64,000 nt of DNA from Fen-1362 sp049516395. Its GTDB lineage: Bacteria; Planctomycetota; Phycisphaerae; Sedimentisphaerales; Anaerobacaceae. Positions 35,239 through 43,719 of the stretch are shown here, in pieces (within the stretch, counting starts at the first letter, position 1; each line of letters begins with the position of its first letter). Position numbers and translations under genes: made by a program. Location: the NCBI GenBank assembly GCA_049516395.1, contig JBEKTD010000001.1, forward strand, positions 62,001 to 126,000, read 5' to 3'. The notes beneath the pieces are model-generated. The model was not told the origin of the DNA and made no database searches. It worked only from the letters and a program-made list of their open reading frames with translations.

Positions 35239-35595
35239 ATGGACAAAAGCACATTAAAATGGCTTGTGCTGGCTGCAATCGCCGTCTGCGGAATGCTCGG
35301 CTGGAAAGTCGCCACACAGGCGTCGAAAGACGGCAAAAAAGACGTGGTCGTCGAACGCCCCGAACCCAGGTTCGGCGTCGTAACCGCTATCCTGTATTGT
35401 GAGGACTCCCCAAGCGTAGTGATTGAAAACCAGATGCTTCACAAGGGGGATGTGATTCACGATGTCAAGGTGCTGAATATAAAGGCCGACAAGGTGCAGT
35501 TTGACAAACAGGGCGAGCAGTGGGAGCAGGGCGTGCAGGAGTCGGCCAAACCCGGGTGGTGGAAAAGAAGCAAAGGCAAAGAATCCTCCCTCTAA
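35239..35595 (+). CDS. GspC/PilP-like inner-membrane protein
   Basis: The protein of about 118 residues has one N-terminal transmembrane helix (about residues 8-24) and a small periplasmic domain. The text AILYCEDSPSVVIENQMLHK, then GDVIHDVKVLNIKADKVQF, follows the pattern of the HR/PilP-like domain of GspC and PilP proteins, which link inner and outer membrane parts of type II secretion and type IV pilus machines. No other secretion genes are nearby, so the partner is unknown. I use the ATG at 35239; a TTG at 35230 is possible. A terminator follows. Confidence 0.6.
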   Translation: MDKSTLKWLVLAAIAVCGMLGWKVATQASKDGKKDVVVERPEPRFGVVTAILYCEDSPSVVIENQMLHKGDVIHDVKVLNIKADKVQFDKQGEQWEQGVQESAKPGWWKRSKGKESSL

Positions 35596-35638
35596 CCTCC
35601 TAACGTAATAATTCGCCTCGGTCCAGACCGAGTTGATT

Positions 35639-35685
35639 GACAACCGGCATTCCCGGCTTTTCGGGGTTTCCGGTTGTCTTTTTTT
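35639..35685 (+). terminator. Rho-independent terminator
   Basis: GACAACCGG and CCGGTTGTC (35639-35647 and 35670-35678) form a 9-base stem enclosing a CCCG/CGGG inner hairpin and followed by seven T. Confidence 0.85.
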
Positions 35686-35824
35686 GCGCATATCACCGCC
35701 CCTTGCCTGCCGGATAAGCTAAAAAATCCTCGAAAACCGGCCCGCGTAAGCTAAAATCATTGTAAAACAACATCAGCGGGTCATCCCCGCACGACCTGTT
35801 TCTTGACTGGATACAAAAACGGAT

Positions 35825-36901
35825 ATGCGAAAAAAAGTGCTGGTTGCTGTTAGCGGCGGTGTTGATTCGGCAGTAGCTGCGGCTCTGCTCCTCAAAGAAG
35901 GATTCGACGTTACAGCCGTATTCCTTTGTTTGCAAATGGAACGCGCTGCCGAAAACAATTCGCGCTCCTGCTGCACTCCCCAGGATGCCGCCGATGCGCG
36001 ACGAATCGCCGCGAAGCTCGGCGTAAAATTTATTTTACTCTCCGCTTCCAAAGATTTTGAAACCATAATCAAAAGTTTTATCGGCGATTACGAAAATGGC
36101 CGAACACCCAATCCCTGTGTCCGGTGCAACGAGAAAATAAAGTTCGGCAAACTCTTCGAGCTGGCGGATTCTCTCGGTGTGCAATATGTCGCGACGGGGC
36201 ATTATGCCCGAATTGTAGATTATAAAGGAAGCCACGCCATTGCTCCCGCTCTTGCTCCGGGCAAGGACCAGTCATACGTTTTGTTCAGCATACCACGTGA
36301 AAAATTAGACAGGATTATTTTCCCCCTCGGCCGGTTGAAAAACAAACAGACCGTAAGAGATATCGCCAAAGAGCTGGGACTGGAAGTCCACGATAAACCC
36401 GACAGCCAGGATATTTGTTTTGTCTCTGATGGCGACTACGCGAAATTGCTTGAAACGCACAATAGCAAAGCGCTTCGGGCGGGAAATTTCATAGATACAT
36501 CCGGCAAAATCATCGGCAAACACGACGGCTACGGCAGGTTCACCATCGGCCAGCGTCGCGGCACGGGCATCGCGGCGGGACATCCGGTATATGTTACCGA
36601 CATAAATCCTCAGACAGCCGACGTAACCATAGGCACAAAACAAGACCTTTTAGCAGGCGGCTTGACCGCCGATGGTGCAAACTGGCAGGTGGACGTACCG
36701 ACCGCATTCGACGCGACGGTAAAAATCCGCTATAATCATCGCGGCGCCCCGGCAAAGGTTATTATTACCGGCAAAAACACCTTTGAGGTGCATTTTGATA
36801 AACCATTGGAGGCGGTTACTCCCGGCCAGGCGGCTGTGGTTTACTCCGGGGATTGTCTTCTCGGGGGCGGGTGGATAAAAGAAAAATTGCCGCTCGTATA
36901 A
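35825..36901 (+). CDS. mnmA: tRNA-specific 2-thiouridylase
   Basis: This 358-residue protein is full-length MnmA. The PP-loop ATPase motif is AVSGGVDSAVAA. The catalytic cysteines lie in GRTPNPCVRCNEKIKFG and SQDICFV, and ATGHYAR, KDQSYVL and TIGQRRGTGIA are also diagnostic. It thiolates U34 of Lys, Glu and Gln tRNAs using sulfur from a cysteine desulfurase. The iscS-like gene two genes downstream supplies such an enzyme, and the ThiF-like gene lies between. The three are same-strand with short gaps and look like a sulfur-transfer operon. Confidence 0.97.
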   Translation: MRKKVLVAVSGGVDSAVAAALLLKEGFDVTAVFLCLQMERAAENNSRSCCTPQDAADARRIAAKLGVKFILLSASKDFETIIKSFIGDYENGRTPNPCVRCNEKIKFGKLFELADSLGVQYVATGHYARIVDYKGSHAIAPALAPGKDQSYVLFSIPREKLDRIIFPLGRLKNKQTVRDIAKELGLEVHDKPDSQDICFVSDGDYAKLLETHNSKALRAGNFIDTSGKIIGKHDGYGRFTIGQRRGTGIAAGHPVYVTDINPQTADVTIGTKQDLLAGGLTADGANWQVDVPTAFDATVKIRYNHRGAPAKVIITGKNTFEVHFDKPLEAVTPGQAAVVYSGDCLLGGGWIKEKLPLV

Positions 36902-36941
36902 CGGATTGCGTCGAATCAAAAAACAGGTATCGACCCCGCAA

Positions 36942-37721
36942 ATGAAGAATCAGGATTTATCACGCTACGCAAGGCAAATTACCTTCAAGCCCTTCGGCGA
37001 AGAAGGCCAGCGTCGGCTCGCCGACAGCATCGCCCTCATTGTCGGCGTCGGCGGTCTTGGTTCCTGGGTTGCGGAATTGCTCGTCCGCGCAGGCGTCGGG
37101 CATCTCCGGCTCGTGGACGATGACTGCGTTGAACTGACCAATATTCACAGGCAGTCGCTCTTCACTGAAAAAGACGCAAACCAACACGCTCTCAAAATAA
37201 ACGCCGCGGCAAATCACCTGCGGGAAATCAACAGCAATTGCGAGATTGAGACGGTCTTCGCCCGAATCGACCGGTTGACCGCGGACCGGCTTACCAATAA
37301 CGTCGATTTGATTATCGACGGCACGGATAATTTTCCCGCGAGATTTATCCTCAACGACTGCGCAATAAAAAAATCAAAACCTTGGGTGTTCGCCGGCGTC
37401 CTCGGCACAGAATCGCAGGTAATGGCCATAATCCCCGGCAAAACTCCCTGTCTGCGATGCCTGCTCGATTCGCCTCCCGCCTGCGATGGCCATACCTGCC
37501 GACAGGCCGGCGTCCTCGGCCCGGCAGTAGCGATGGTGGCTGCGGTTGAGGCCTCGGAGGCATTAAAAATTCTATCAGGCAACTCAGACAAGGCAGGGCA
37601 ATGCCTGTTTGTTTTTGACGTCTGGAACAACATCGCTAAACAGATTGACGTCTCGAAACTCACCAAGAACGCCGATTGCCCCTGCTGTGTTCACAAAAAT
37701 TTTGAGTTCCTTGAGCCATAG
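36942..37721 (+). CDS. ThiF/MoeB-family adenylyltransferase
   Basis: The protein of about 259 residues shows YARQITFKPFGEEGQRRL, the nucleotide-binding VGVGGLGSWVAELL, LVDDDCVELTNIHRQ, IIDGTDNFPARFILND and two CxxC zinc pairs (PCLRCL and CPCC). Family members adenylate the C-terminal Gly-Gly of small sulfur-carrier proteins such as ThiS or MoaD. No carrier-protein gene is adjacent. Its place between mnmA and a cysteine desulfurase gene suggests work in thiocofactor synthesis or tRNA thiolation. The ATG at 36942 is chosen; a TTG at 36906 is the alternative. Confidence 0.9.
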   Translation: MKNQDLSRYARQITFKPFGEEGQRRLADSIALIVGVGGLGSWVAELLVRAGVGHLRLVDDDCVELTNIHRQSLFTEKDANQHALKINAAANHLREINSNCEIETVFARIDRLTADRLTNNVDLIIDGTDNFPARFILNDCAIKKSKPWVFAGVLGTESQVMAIIPGKTPCLRCLLDSPPACDGHTCRQAGVLGPAVAMVAAVEASEALKILSGNSDKAGQCLFVFDVWNNIAKQIDVSKLTKNADCPCCVHKNFEFLEP

Positions 37722-37729
37722 GACTCTTG

Positions 37730-38914
37730 ATGGAAGCTAAAATAAATAAGCCCGTATATCTCGATTATAATGCGACGACGCCTTTGGATAAGCGCGTGCT
37801 GGAAAGTATGATGCCCGCCCTGACTTCTGCGTTCGGGAATCCTTCAAGCGAAAGCCATTCGCTGGGACGCCAGGCGCGGGACATGGTCGAGGCCGCCCGC
37901 AATCAGACCGCCAAACTCATCGGCGCCTCTGCCAGGGAAATTATTTTCACATCCGGCGCAACAGAGGGCTGCAATCTCGCGATTAAAGGCGCAGCCGAGG
38001 CGTATCGCGAAAGAGGCAATCATATCATCGTCTCCGCCATCGAGCACAAAGCTGTTCTCGAATCCTGCAAACGGCTCGAACAGCAGGGTTTCTCGCTGAC
38101 TGTGCTTCGTCCCGATTCTTTTGGTCGTATTTCACAGGAGCAAGTGGCCGAAGCGATTACAAAACAAACCATACTTGTCTGCGTTATGCTTGCCAATAAC
38201 GTCGTCGGAACGATTAACCCGGCAGACCAAATCGGCGCAATCTGCAAAAAACACGGAATGCTCTTTTTCTGCGATGCCACCCAGGCGGTCGGGAAACTCG
38301 AAGTGAACGTCAATCGAATAAACGCCGATTTGCTGGCGTTTTCGGCGCACAAAATATACGGTCCCAAAGGCGTCGGCGCTCTTTACGCACGGGGCAAAAG
38401 TCCCACCGTCCGGCTGGCGGCCCAAATCGACGGCGGCGGACAGGAACATTTCATCCGCAGCGGAACACTCAACGTTCCCGGAATTGTCGGACTGGGCAAG
38501 GCCTGTAAATTGTGCGAAGAGGAACTGGGCGACAAACCATCGGCATCTTCCTCGCTGCGGGATAAACTGGAAACCGGCCTGAGAAAAGCTATTCCCGATA
38601 TACAGATAAACGGTCATCCCGAACAACGCCTGCCCAATACCGTGAATGTTTCATTCAAAGGCATTGATGCCGTTTCTTTACTCGGTAAAACACAGGATGT
38701 TGCCGCCTCGGCCAGTTCGGCCTGTGAATCCGGAACTTCCGGTTCGAATTACGTCCTTCGAGCAATGGGCATAAGTGAGGATTTAGCAGCCGGCGCAGTC
38801 AGGTTCAGCATGGGACGCTTTACAACGGAAAATGAAATCGATTATGCGATAGGCCGAATTTGCGGCTCTGTTTCATCACTCCGAGGGAAAACCCCAGACA
38901 GGCAGCACAACTAA
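37730..38914 (+). CDS. Cysteine desulfurase (NifS/IscS family)
   Basis: A class V aminotransferase-fold enzyme of about 394 residues. It has YLDYNATTPLDKRVLESM, FTSGATEGCNLAIKG, AIEHKAVLES, DATQAVGKLEVNV and the PLP lysine in FSAHKIYGPKGVGAL. The catalytic persulfide cysteine lies in SSACESGTSG. It takes sulfur from cysteine to form a persulfide for MnmA, Fe-S assembly or thiocofactors. No iscU-like scaffold gene is present here, so supply of MnmA and the ThiF-like protein is the simplest role. It starts 8 bases after the ThiF-like gene. Confidence 0.94.
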   Translation: MEAKINKPVYLDYNATTPLDKRVLESMMPALTSAFGNPSSESHSLGRQARDMVEAARNQTAKLIGASAREIIFTSGATEGCNLAIKGAAEAYRERGNHIIVSAIEHKAVLESCKRLEQQGFSLTVLRPDSFGRISQEQVAEAITKQTILVCVMLANNVVGTINPADQIGAICKKHGMLFFCDATQAVGKLEVNVNRINADLLAFSAHKIYGPKGVGALYARGKSPTVRLAAQIDGGGQEHFIRSGTLNVPGIVGLGKACKLCEEELGDKPSASSSLRDKLETGLRKAIPDIQINGHPEQRLPNTVNVSFKGIDAVSLLGKTQDVAASASSACESGTSGSNYVLRAMGISEDLAAGAVRFSMGRFTTENEIDYAIGRICGSVSSLRGKTPDRQHN

Positions 38915-38940
38915 AAGGCGTGATATTTTACGCTGCTAAA

Positions 38941-39276
38941 TTATTTGACTAATTGCAAGCCCGCCAGCGCGACAAACTTATCGTCTGCTATCTTGAAGAT
39001 GCCCTCAAGACCCGTCACGGAAAAGATGCCTTTTGTGGCAGGTGCTACGTTGCAGAAGACAAGCTCATGGCCCGCATCCATAAGCATTTTTCGCAGCTTC
39101 AAAAACTTGGACAAACTCGATGACGTTATGATGTCAATGGCGGAGAAATCCACCACCACGTCGCAGTCGTCTCTGTCTTTTGTAATATCCGTGATGGTTT
39201 TCAGCTCATCGCCCATCAGCGGTTCAGCAGGCAAATCAACGAGTATTATATTTTCTGACCAGTTCTGAATTCCCAT
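38941..39276 (-). CDS. STAS-domain protein (anti-sigma factor antagonist-like)
   Basis: A 111-residue single-domain STAS protein with the pattern IILVDLPAEPLMGDELKTI, DVVVDFSAIDIITSSSLSKF and LVFCNVAPATKGIFSVTGL. The run of serines after IDIIT coincides with the phosphorylated Ser site of SpoIIAA-type antagonists. It would act in partner switching with an anti-sigma kinase or a phosphatase, neither of which is encoded in this window. It is convergent with the cysteine desulfurase gene and seems to be a single-gene unit with its own promoter candidate. Confidence 0.88.
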   Translation of the reverse strand: MGIQNWSENIILVDLPAEPLMGDELKTITDITKDRDDCDVVVDFSAIDIITSSSLSKFLKLRKMLMDAGHELVFCNVAPATKGIFSVTGLEGIFKIADDKFVALAGLQLVK

Positions 39277-39319
39277 TTTTTAACCCTCGGCTATTAAAAA
39301 ATCGCTTCTCTTTTACAGC

Positions 39320-39349
39320 ATTCTATCTATCGGCACCAAAACAGGACAA
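39320..39349 (-). promoter_or_regulatory. Predicted sigma70-type promoter of the STAS gene
   Basis: On the minus strand TTGTCC (39349-39344), an 18-base spacer and TAGAAT (39325-39320), about 45 bases before the STAS ATG at 39276. Confidence 0.4.
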
Positions 39350-39458
39350 GTTAAGTAAAAAACACAAGAACGTAACTGCTTACAAACAAAGAGTTTGGGT
39401 ATTGACGTTTGACGACAAAATCGGATAATTTCAGGAGCTAAACCAACCGGCGGACAAC

Positions 39459-40988
39459 TTAAAGTTTTCGGTCTAACTTTCGGTAGCCCACGGCCTCAGC
39501 CACGTGCTCAGGTTTTATATCCTCGCATCCCGCAAGGTCCGCTATGGTGCGGGCAACTTTGCAGATTTTGTCGTGTGCGCGGGCCGACAAGCCGAACTCC
39601 ATCATCGCCTCTTTGAGAAGCATCTCGCCCGATTCATCCAGCTTGCAGAACTTCTCGACCTGCTTGTGTGTCATCCTCGCGTTGGTTATTAATTTGCCGT
39701 CGTCGAATCGCTTCGCCTGAATCGCCCGCCCCCTCATCACGTCATCCCTTATCGTTGCAGAATCGAGCTGATTCGCTTTTGAGCGCAGTTTGTTGAAACT
39801 CACCGCGGGCACGTCTATGTGAATATCGATTCGGTCAATCAACGGGCCTGAAATTTTTGACAAATATCGCTCGACCTGCCCCGGCGTGCATTTGCACCGC
39901 CGAGTATCCGACCCGAAATACCCGCAGGGACACGGATTGCACGACGCCACAAGTAAGAACGCCGCGAAATACTTGATGGATTTTTTGGAACGCGAAACCG
40001 TAACCGCGCCATCCTCCAGCGGCTGACGTATCATCTCAAGAACGTGACGCGGAAACTCTGCGAACTCGTCGAGAAACAATATCCCGTGATGCGCAAATGA
40101 TAATTCGCCTGGCCTGGCGTTTACGCCGCCGCCCACAAGGGCAGGGCCGCTCGCCGTATGATGAGGCATACGAACAGGCCGTGTCGCCAATAATGCCTTG
40201 CCTTTACCCAGAAGTCCTACTGATGAGTATATGCGCGTCGTCTCGAGCGACTCCGCTAATGTCAAAGGAGGCAGAATCGTTGCTAAACGCTGTGCGAGCA
40301 TCGTCTTGCCCGCCCCGGGCGGCCCTATCATCAGTATATTATGTCCGCCTGTTGCCGCCACCGTAAGCGCACGCTTGACGCTTTCCTGTCCCTTAACATC
40401 CGAAAAGTCAAAGTCGTATTTGCTTTCTGCTCCGAAGATTTTGTCTATATCAATCGTTGTGGTCTGCAAAGGCAATTTCCCGCCCAGGAAATCAACCGCC
40501 TGTGTCAATGACCCCACCCCGTAAACCTCCAGCTCCTCAACGACCGCCGCCTCTGCCGCGTTATCCAATGGAACGATTATCCCGCGAAAGCTGGCCGCCT
40601 TGGCTGTCATCGCCATACTCAAAACTCCGTTGACGGGCCTCACCCTGCCGTCGAGCGCAAGTTCGCCCACGACGACATAATCTTTCAAAACCGTGCTGCT
40701 GAAAACGCTTTCACCTAAAAGAATCCCCAGCGCGATTGGCAAATCGAACGCAGGCCCTTCCTTTTTTGTGTCCGCCGGGGCAAGATTCACAAGTGATTGT
40801 GTCTTGGGATATTTATAGCCGCAGTTGACGATTGCGCTTCGCACTCTTTCCGCGCTTTCCTTTACCGCCGCGTCAGGCAGCCCGACGATTAACGTCTTGT
40901 CGAACCCGCCCCGTGCGACATCGACCTCGACTTCACAGATAATCCCCTCGATACCCTCAAGCGCGACGCTATATAATTTAGCCAACAT
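39459..40988 (-). CDS. YifB/ComM-family Mg-chelatase-like AAA+ ATPase
   Basis: About 509 residues from the ATG at 40988, which has GAGGG 7 bases upstream; a start at 41051 would add a non-homologous Arg-rich leader. The N-terminal Lon-like domain (VEVDVARGGFDKTLIVGLPD, AVKESAERVRSAI) is followed by an AAA+ domain. That domain has Walker A GPPGAGKTMLAQRL, Walker B ILFLDEFAEF, the SCNPCPCGYFG insert and SGPLIDRIDIHIDVP. ComM promotes branch migration during natural transformation; many other YifB proteins are uncharacterised. It stands alone and is divergent from a secreted protein gene. Confidence 0.93.
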   Translation of the reverse strand: MLAKLYSVALEGIEGIICEVEVDVARGGFDKTLIVGLPDAAVKESAERVRSAIVNCGYKYPKTQSLVNLAPADTKKEGPAFDLPIALGILLGESVFSSTVLKDYVVVGELALDGRVRPVNGVLSMAMTAKAASFRGIIVPLDNAAEAAVVEELEVYGVGSLTQAVDFLGGKLPLQTTTIDIDKIFGAESKYDFDFSDVKGQESVKRALTVAATGGHNILMIGPPGAGKTMLAQRLATILPPLTLAESLETTRIYSSVGLLGKGKALLATRPVRMPHHTASGPALVGGGVNARPGELSFAHHGILFLDEFAEFPRHVLEMIRQPLEDGAVTVSRSKKSIKYFAAFLLVASCNPCPCGYFGSDTRRCKCTPGQVERYLSKISGPLIDRIDIHIDVPAVSFNKLRSKANQLDSATIRDDVMRGRAIQAKRFDDGKLITNARMTHKQVEKFCKLDESGEMLLKEAMMEFGLSARAHDKICKVARTIADLAGCEDIKPEHVAEAVGYRKLDRKL

Positions 40989-41155
40989 ACATTTCCCTCG
41001 TATTTGTCCAAAAGAAAGGGGTATTCTAAGAAGCCGTCGCCCCCGCCGCAAGCGTTTTCAGAGCACATTATCGAAATCGAACCGCAATAAAACCAACCTC
41101 CCGGACGTCTATGGTTAGTAGATATGAACTCACAAAAATATGAAAGGGGTGAAAT

Positions 41156-41959
41156 ATGACAAGAAAAATCATTACAGGCGTAATAGCGGCCGTTTTAGTG
41201 GTAACAATAGCGGTATTCGCTGCGGAAAAAGCAAAGGAAAAGGCATTTACTGAAAAACCGGAACCAAAGGCAGGGGCCTGCGGACTACAGGGGCAGCACG
41301 AAGGCCTGCTCGACCAGTTAGCCGAGGCCTATAAGGCCAACGACAGGGCAAAAATGGGCGAAATCATCAACAAGATGCAGGAACGCAGAGAAAAAATGCG
41401 GGAATTCGTCAAGTTCAGCAGATGGTACCGGTGGGCACATCGCCGAATGATGGGGCAAATGGGTCCCGGCTGGGGTCAGGGGCAGCAAATAGCTGGACCG
41501 GGCTTCAACCAGGGCTTTGTAATGAACGGCCCCTGTGGAAATTGCTGCTGCGCAATGCGAGGCCCTCGCGGTAATTGGGGCTACCCAATGGCTGGGCCGC
41601 GCTGGGGGCAATTTCAGGCAATGAGAGGACAGGGATTTGGCGGTTGCAACAATATGATGGGTAATTGCGGAGCAATTGCCGGGCCGCAAAATGAAGTAAC
41701 AAAGGGTTGGGGTTGCGGCCCTGGCTTTTTTAACGGCATGGGAAATTGTGGGCCAATGGCCGGCGGATTCGGACAAATGGGAGGTATGGGCAACTGGATG
41801 CCTCAGCAGGGCGGACCTATGCAAATGCGGGGCTGGGGTCGTGGTTTCCACCAAAGAGAATGGAATCCCGGACCCGGCGCAGACAATATGTGGCAGCAGG
41901 AATGGAATATGCCTCGCCATGAAAGAACCAACGTCCCGCCCCCGGAATGGGGCTGGTAA
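41156..41959 (+). CDS. Secreted Gly/Met/Gln/Trp-rich low-complexity protein
   Basis: The 267-residue product has a signal peptide (about residues 1-22, ending VFAAE). A charged helical segment (residues 45-95: HEGLLDQLAEAYKANDRAKM and following) is succeeded by about 170 residues dominated by Gly, Met, Gln, Asn, Trp and Cys. The latter part has loose repeats of the type GxCGxM/AGP (GPCGNCCCAMRGPRG, MMGNCGAIAGP, GMGNCGPMAGG). The helical part resembles the LTXXQ/Spy-like periplasmic style, but I cannot assign a family. The Met- and Cys-rich tail could bind metals such as copper, which is inference. A GAAAGGGG lies before the start and a terminator follows. Confidence 0.7.
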   Translation: MTRKIITGVIAAVLVVTIAVFAAEKAKEKAFTEKPEPKAGACGLQGQHEGLLDQLAEAYKANDRAKMGEIINKMQERREKMREFVKFSRWYRWAHRRMMGQMGPGWGQGQQIAGPGFNQGFVMNGPCGNCCCAMRGPRGNWGYPMAGPRWGQFQAMRGQGFGGCNNMMGNCGAIAGPQNEVTKGWGCGPGFFNGMGNCGPMAGGFGQMGGMGNWMPQQGGPMQMRGWGRGFHQREWNPGPGADNMWQQEWNMPRHERTNVPPPEWGW

Positions 41960-41996
41960 AAAACATTTAACCTCCTAATCACGAGTTTGGAGTTTT

Positions 41997-42033
41997 GGCT
42001 GTGTGCTTGCCGAAGGCACACAGCCGATTTTTT
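41997..42033 (+). terminator. Rho-independent terminator
   Basis: A perfect 10-base stem GGCTGTGTGC / GCACACAGCC (41997-42006 and 42016-42025) is followed by GATTTTTT. Confidence 0.92.
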
Positions 42034-42124
42034 AGCATATTCCGCAACATCCTCTTTTACTTGCCGAACAATGCTGGTTTTGATATTGTCACACAGGATA
42101 TGGTTCTTAGAGCATATAACATAA

Positions 42125-42215
42125 TGAAAAGGACACGGATTAACACTGATTTACACTGTTTTTTTAATTCATTTCTCTGTGTCCTCTGTGGCAAAACTTT
42201 TTTTGTTAGTGGCTA
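42125..42215. repeat. Intergenic repeats of the ACACTGATTTACACTG / CTCTGTGTCC type
   Basis: GGACACGGATTAACACTGAT and TTACACTGTTTTT are followed by CTCTGTGTCCTCTGTGGC. Both belong to the short periodic repeat families seen near 57703-57748, 60271-60350 and 62294-62390. They lie upstream of the ADP-ribosylglycohydrolase-like gene. Confidence 0.6.
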
Positions 42216-42252
42216 TCAAAAGTCAGGTAAGTAAATTGACAGGAGATTTGAC

Positions 42253-43545
42253 ATGCGGACAAAATGGGTGATTGCCTTGGTACTTGCTGTCGGCCTCTGC
42301 ATAAGCTGCCAAAAGTCACAGCAATGCGATAAGGCGTGCGGTATGGGCGAGATTAAAATCAGCAAATCAACCCTTGAAGACAAGATAAAAGGCGGCTGGC
42401 TCGGCAAGACCGCGGGCGTCTGCATCGGTGGCCCGACCGAATTCAAAGCCAAAGGCAAAATGTTCACCGGTGCGGTCAACTTATACCCAGACCTGAACGA
42501 CGGCTTCTCGCAGGACGATATCTATGTGCAGGTAACCTTTATTTCGGCGATGGACGCGAAACTTGCCGACCCCGATGGAATCTTTGCGGCGACTATGGAT
42601 GATTATGGCGAAGCGTTCAAAAAAAGCGGCTATGAACTCTGGCACGCCAATAAAGCAGGCAGAAACAATCTTCGCAAAGGTATTTCGCCGCCTCAGTCGG
42701 GTATGTGGGCGGGGCCGGGCAAACGATTCAATAAATGCGCCAACGACATTGACTGGCAAATCGAATGCGACTGGATTGGCCTGATGTGCCCCGCGATGCC
42801 ACAGACAGCCGCACAGCTCAGCGACCGCGTCGGCCACGTTATGAATTATGGCGACGGCGTTTACGGCGGCCGCTATGTTAGCACGATGATTACGCTTGCC
42901 TTCGAATGTAACGACATTCATAAAATCGTCAGCCAGGCAATCGAATCAATGCCTCGAAAATCGCAATACTATCGGATAATCAAGGATGTTATCGACTTTC
43001 ACGATAAAAATCCCGATGACTTCAAGGCCTGCTGGAAGTTTATAAACGACAAATACCTCAAAATCGCTGTTGATTGCAATACGGGAGGCGATAACTTCAA
43101 AATCGCCGCGTCATTTAACGGCGCGTTTATCACAATCGGACTTCTTTACGGCGACGGGGACATCTTAAAAACCATCGAATACGCCACACGCTGCGGCCAG
43201 GATTCCGACTGCAACCCCGCGAACGCAGGCGCAATCGTGGGGACAATGCTCGGCTACGACAAACTCCCTAAAGCATGGAAAGATAGTATCGAAAAATATC
43301 CGCTTAATAAATACAGCCACACCAATTACACTTTCACCGACCTTATCAATAGCTCTTTCAAACGCGCCGAAAAAGCGATTCTGCAATCAGGAGGCCGACT
43401 CGAAGGCCCGCCAATAGGTGAGGTCTCGCCAAAGGCGGACGATACCTATATCATCAAAATCCAGCCCATCTGCCAGCCAAAAACGCTTGAACAATACGGC
43501 CAGGACCCCATCCCCAACCCGGACTTTAAGTGCAAATTAAAGTAA
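42253..43545 (+). CDS. ADP-ribosylglycohydrolase-fold lipoprotein
   Basis: The 430-residue protein has a lipoprotein signal (VLAVGLCISCQKS, acylated Cys near residue 19). The mature part shows the ADP-ribosylglycohydrolase fold: DKIKGGWLGKTAGVCIGGP, SQDDIYVQV and GQDSDCNPANAGAIVGTMLG, in which the acidic pairs correspond to the metal ligands. A Thr is replaced in the first DD motif, so activity on ADP-ribose is uncertain. Export to the envelope is unusual for this fold. It may act on another glycosidic substrate, as suspected for many planctomycete members. An AGGAGA motif precedes the ATG. Confidence 0.85.
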   Translation: MRTKWVIALVLAVGLCISCQKSQQCDKACGMGEIKISKSTLEDKIKGGWLGKTAGVCIGGPTEFKAKGKMFTGAVNLYPDLNDGFSQDDIYVQVTFISAMDAKLADPDGIFAATMDDYGEAFKKSGYELWHANKAGRNNLRKGISPPQSGMWAGPGKRFNKCANDIDWQIECDWIGLMCPAMPQTAAQLSDRVGHVMNYGDGVYGGRYVSTMITLAFECNDIHKIVSQAIESMPRKSQYYRIIKDVIDFHDKNPDDFKACWKFINDKYLKIAVDCNTGGDNFKIAASFNGAFITIGLLYGDGDILKTIEYATRCGQDSDCNPANAGAIVGTMLGYDKLPKAWKDSIEKYPLNKYSHTNYTFTDLINSSFKRAEKAILQSGGRLEGPPIGEVSPKADDTYIIKIQPICQPKTLEQYGQDPIPNPDFKCKLK

Positions 43546-43566
43546 TCGGCATCTTTGTGACTTGGC

Positions 43567-43603
43567 CTGCCCTGCGTAGCCCTATAGGTGAAGCAGGGTG
43601 GCG
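43567..43603. repeat. Palindromic intergenic repeat (CCCTGCGTAG type)
   Basis: CCCTGC and GCAGGG (43570-43575, 43593-43598) flank GTAG, an inner CCTATAGG palindrome and GAA, followed by GTGG. A diverged relative with CCCG/CGGG arms lies at 57543-57570. Confidence 0.6.
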
Positions 43604-43719
43604 AAAAACGGCTAAAATTGTTTTCATCTGCCGGTAAATTAGGGTATAATTGCTGTTTTGAGGAGCAGGTAGATGCGAACAAAGCATTAACACAATAGGC
43701 GATTAAGGAGGACACACTT

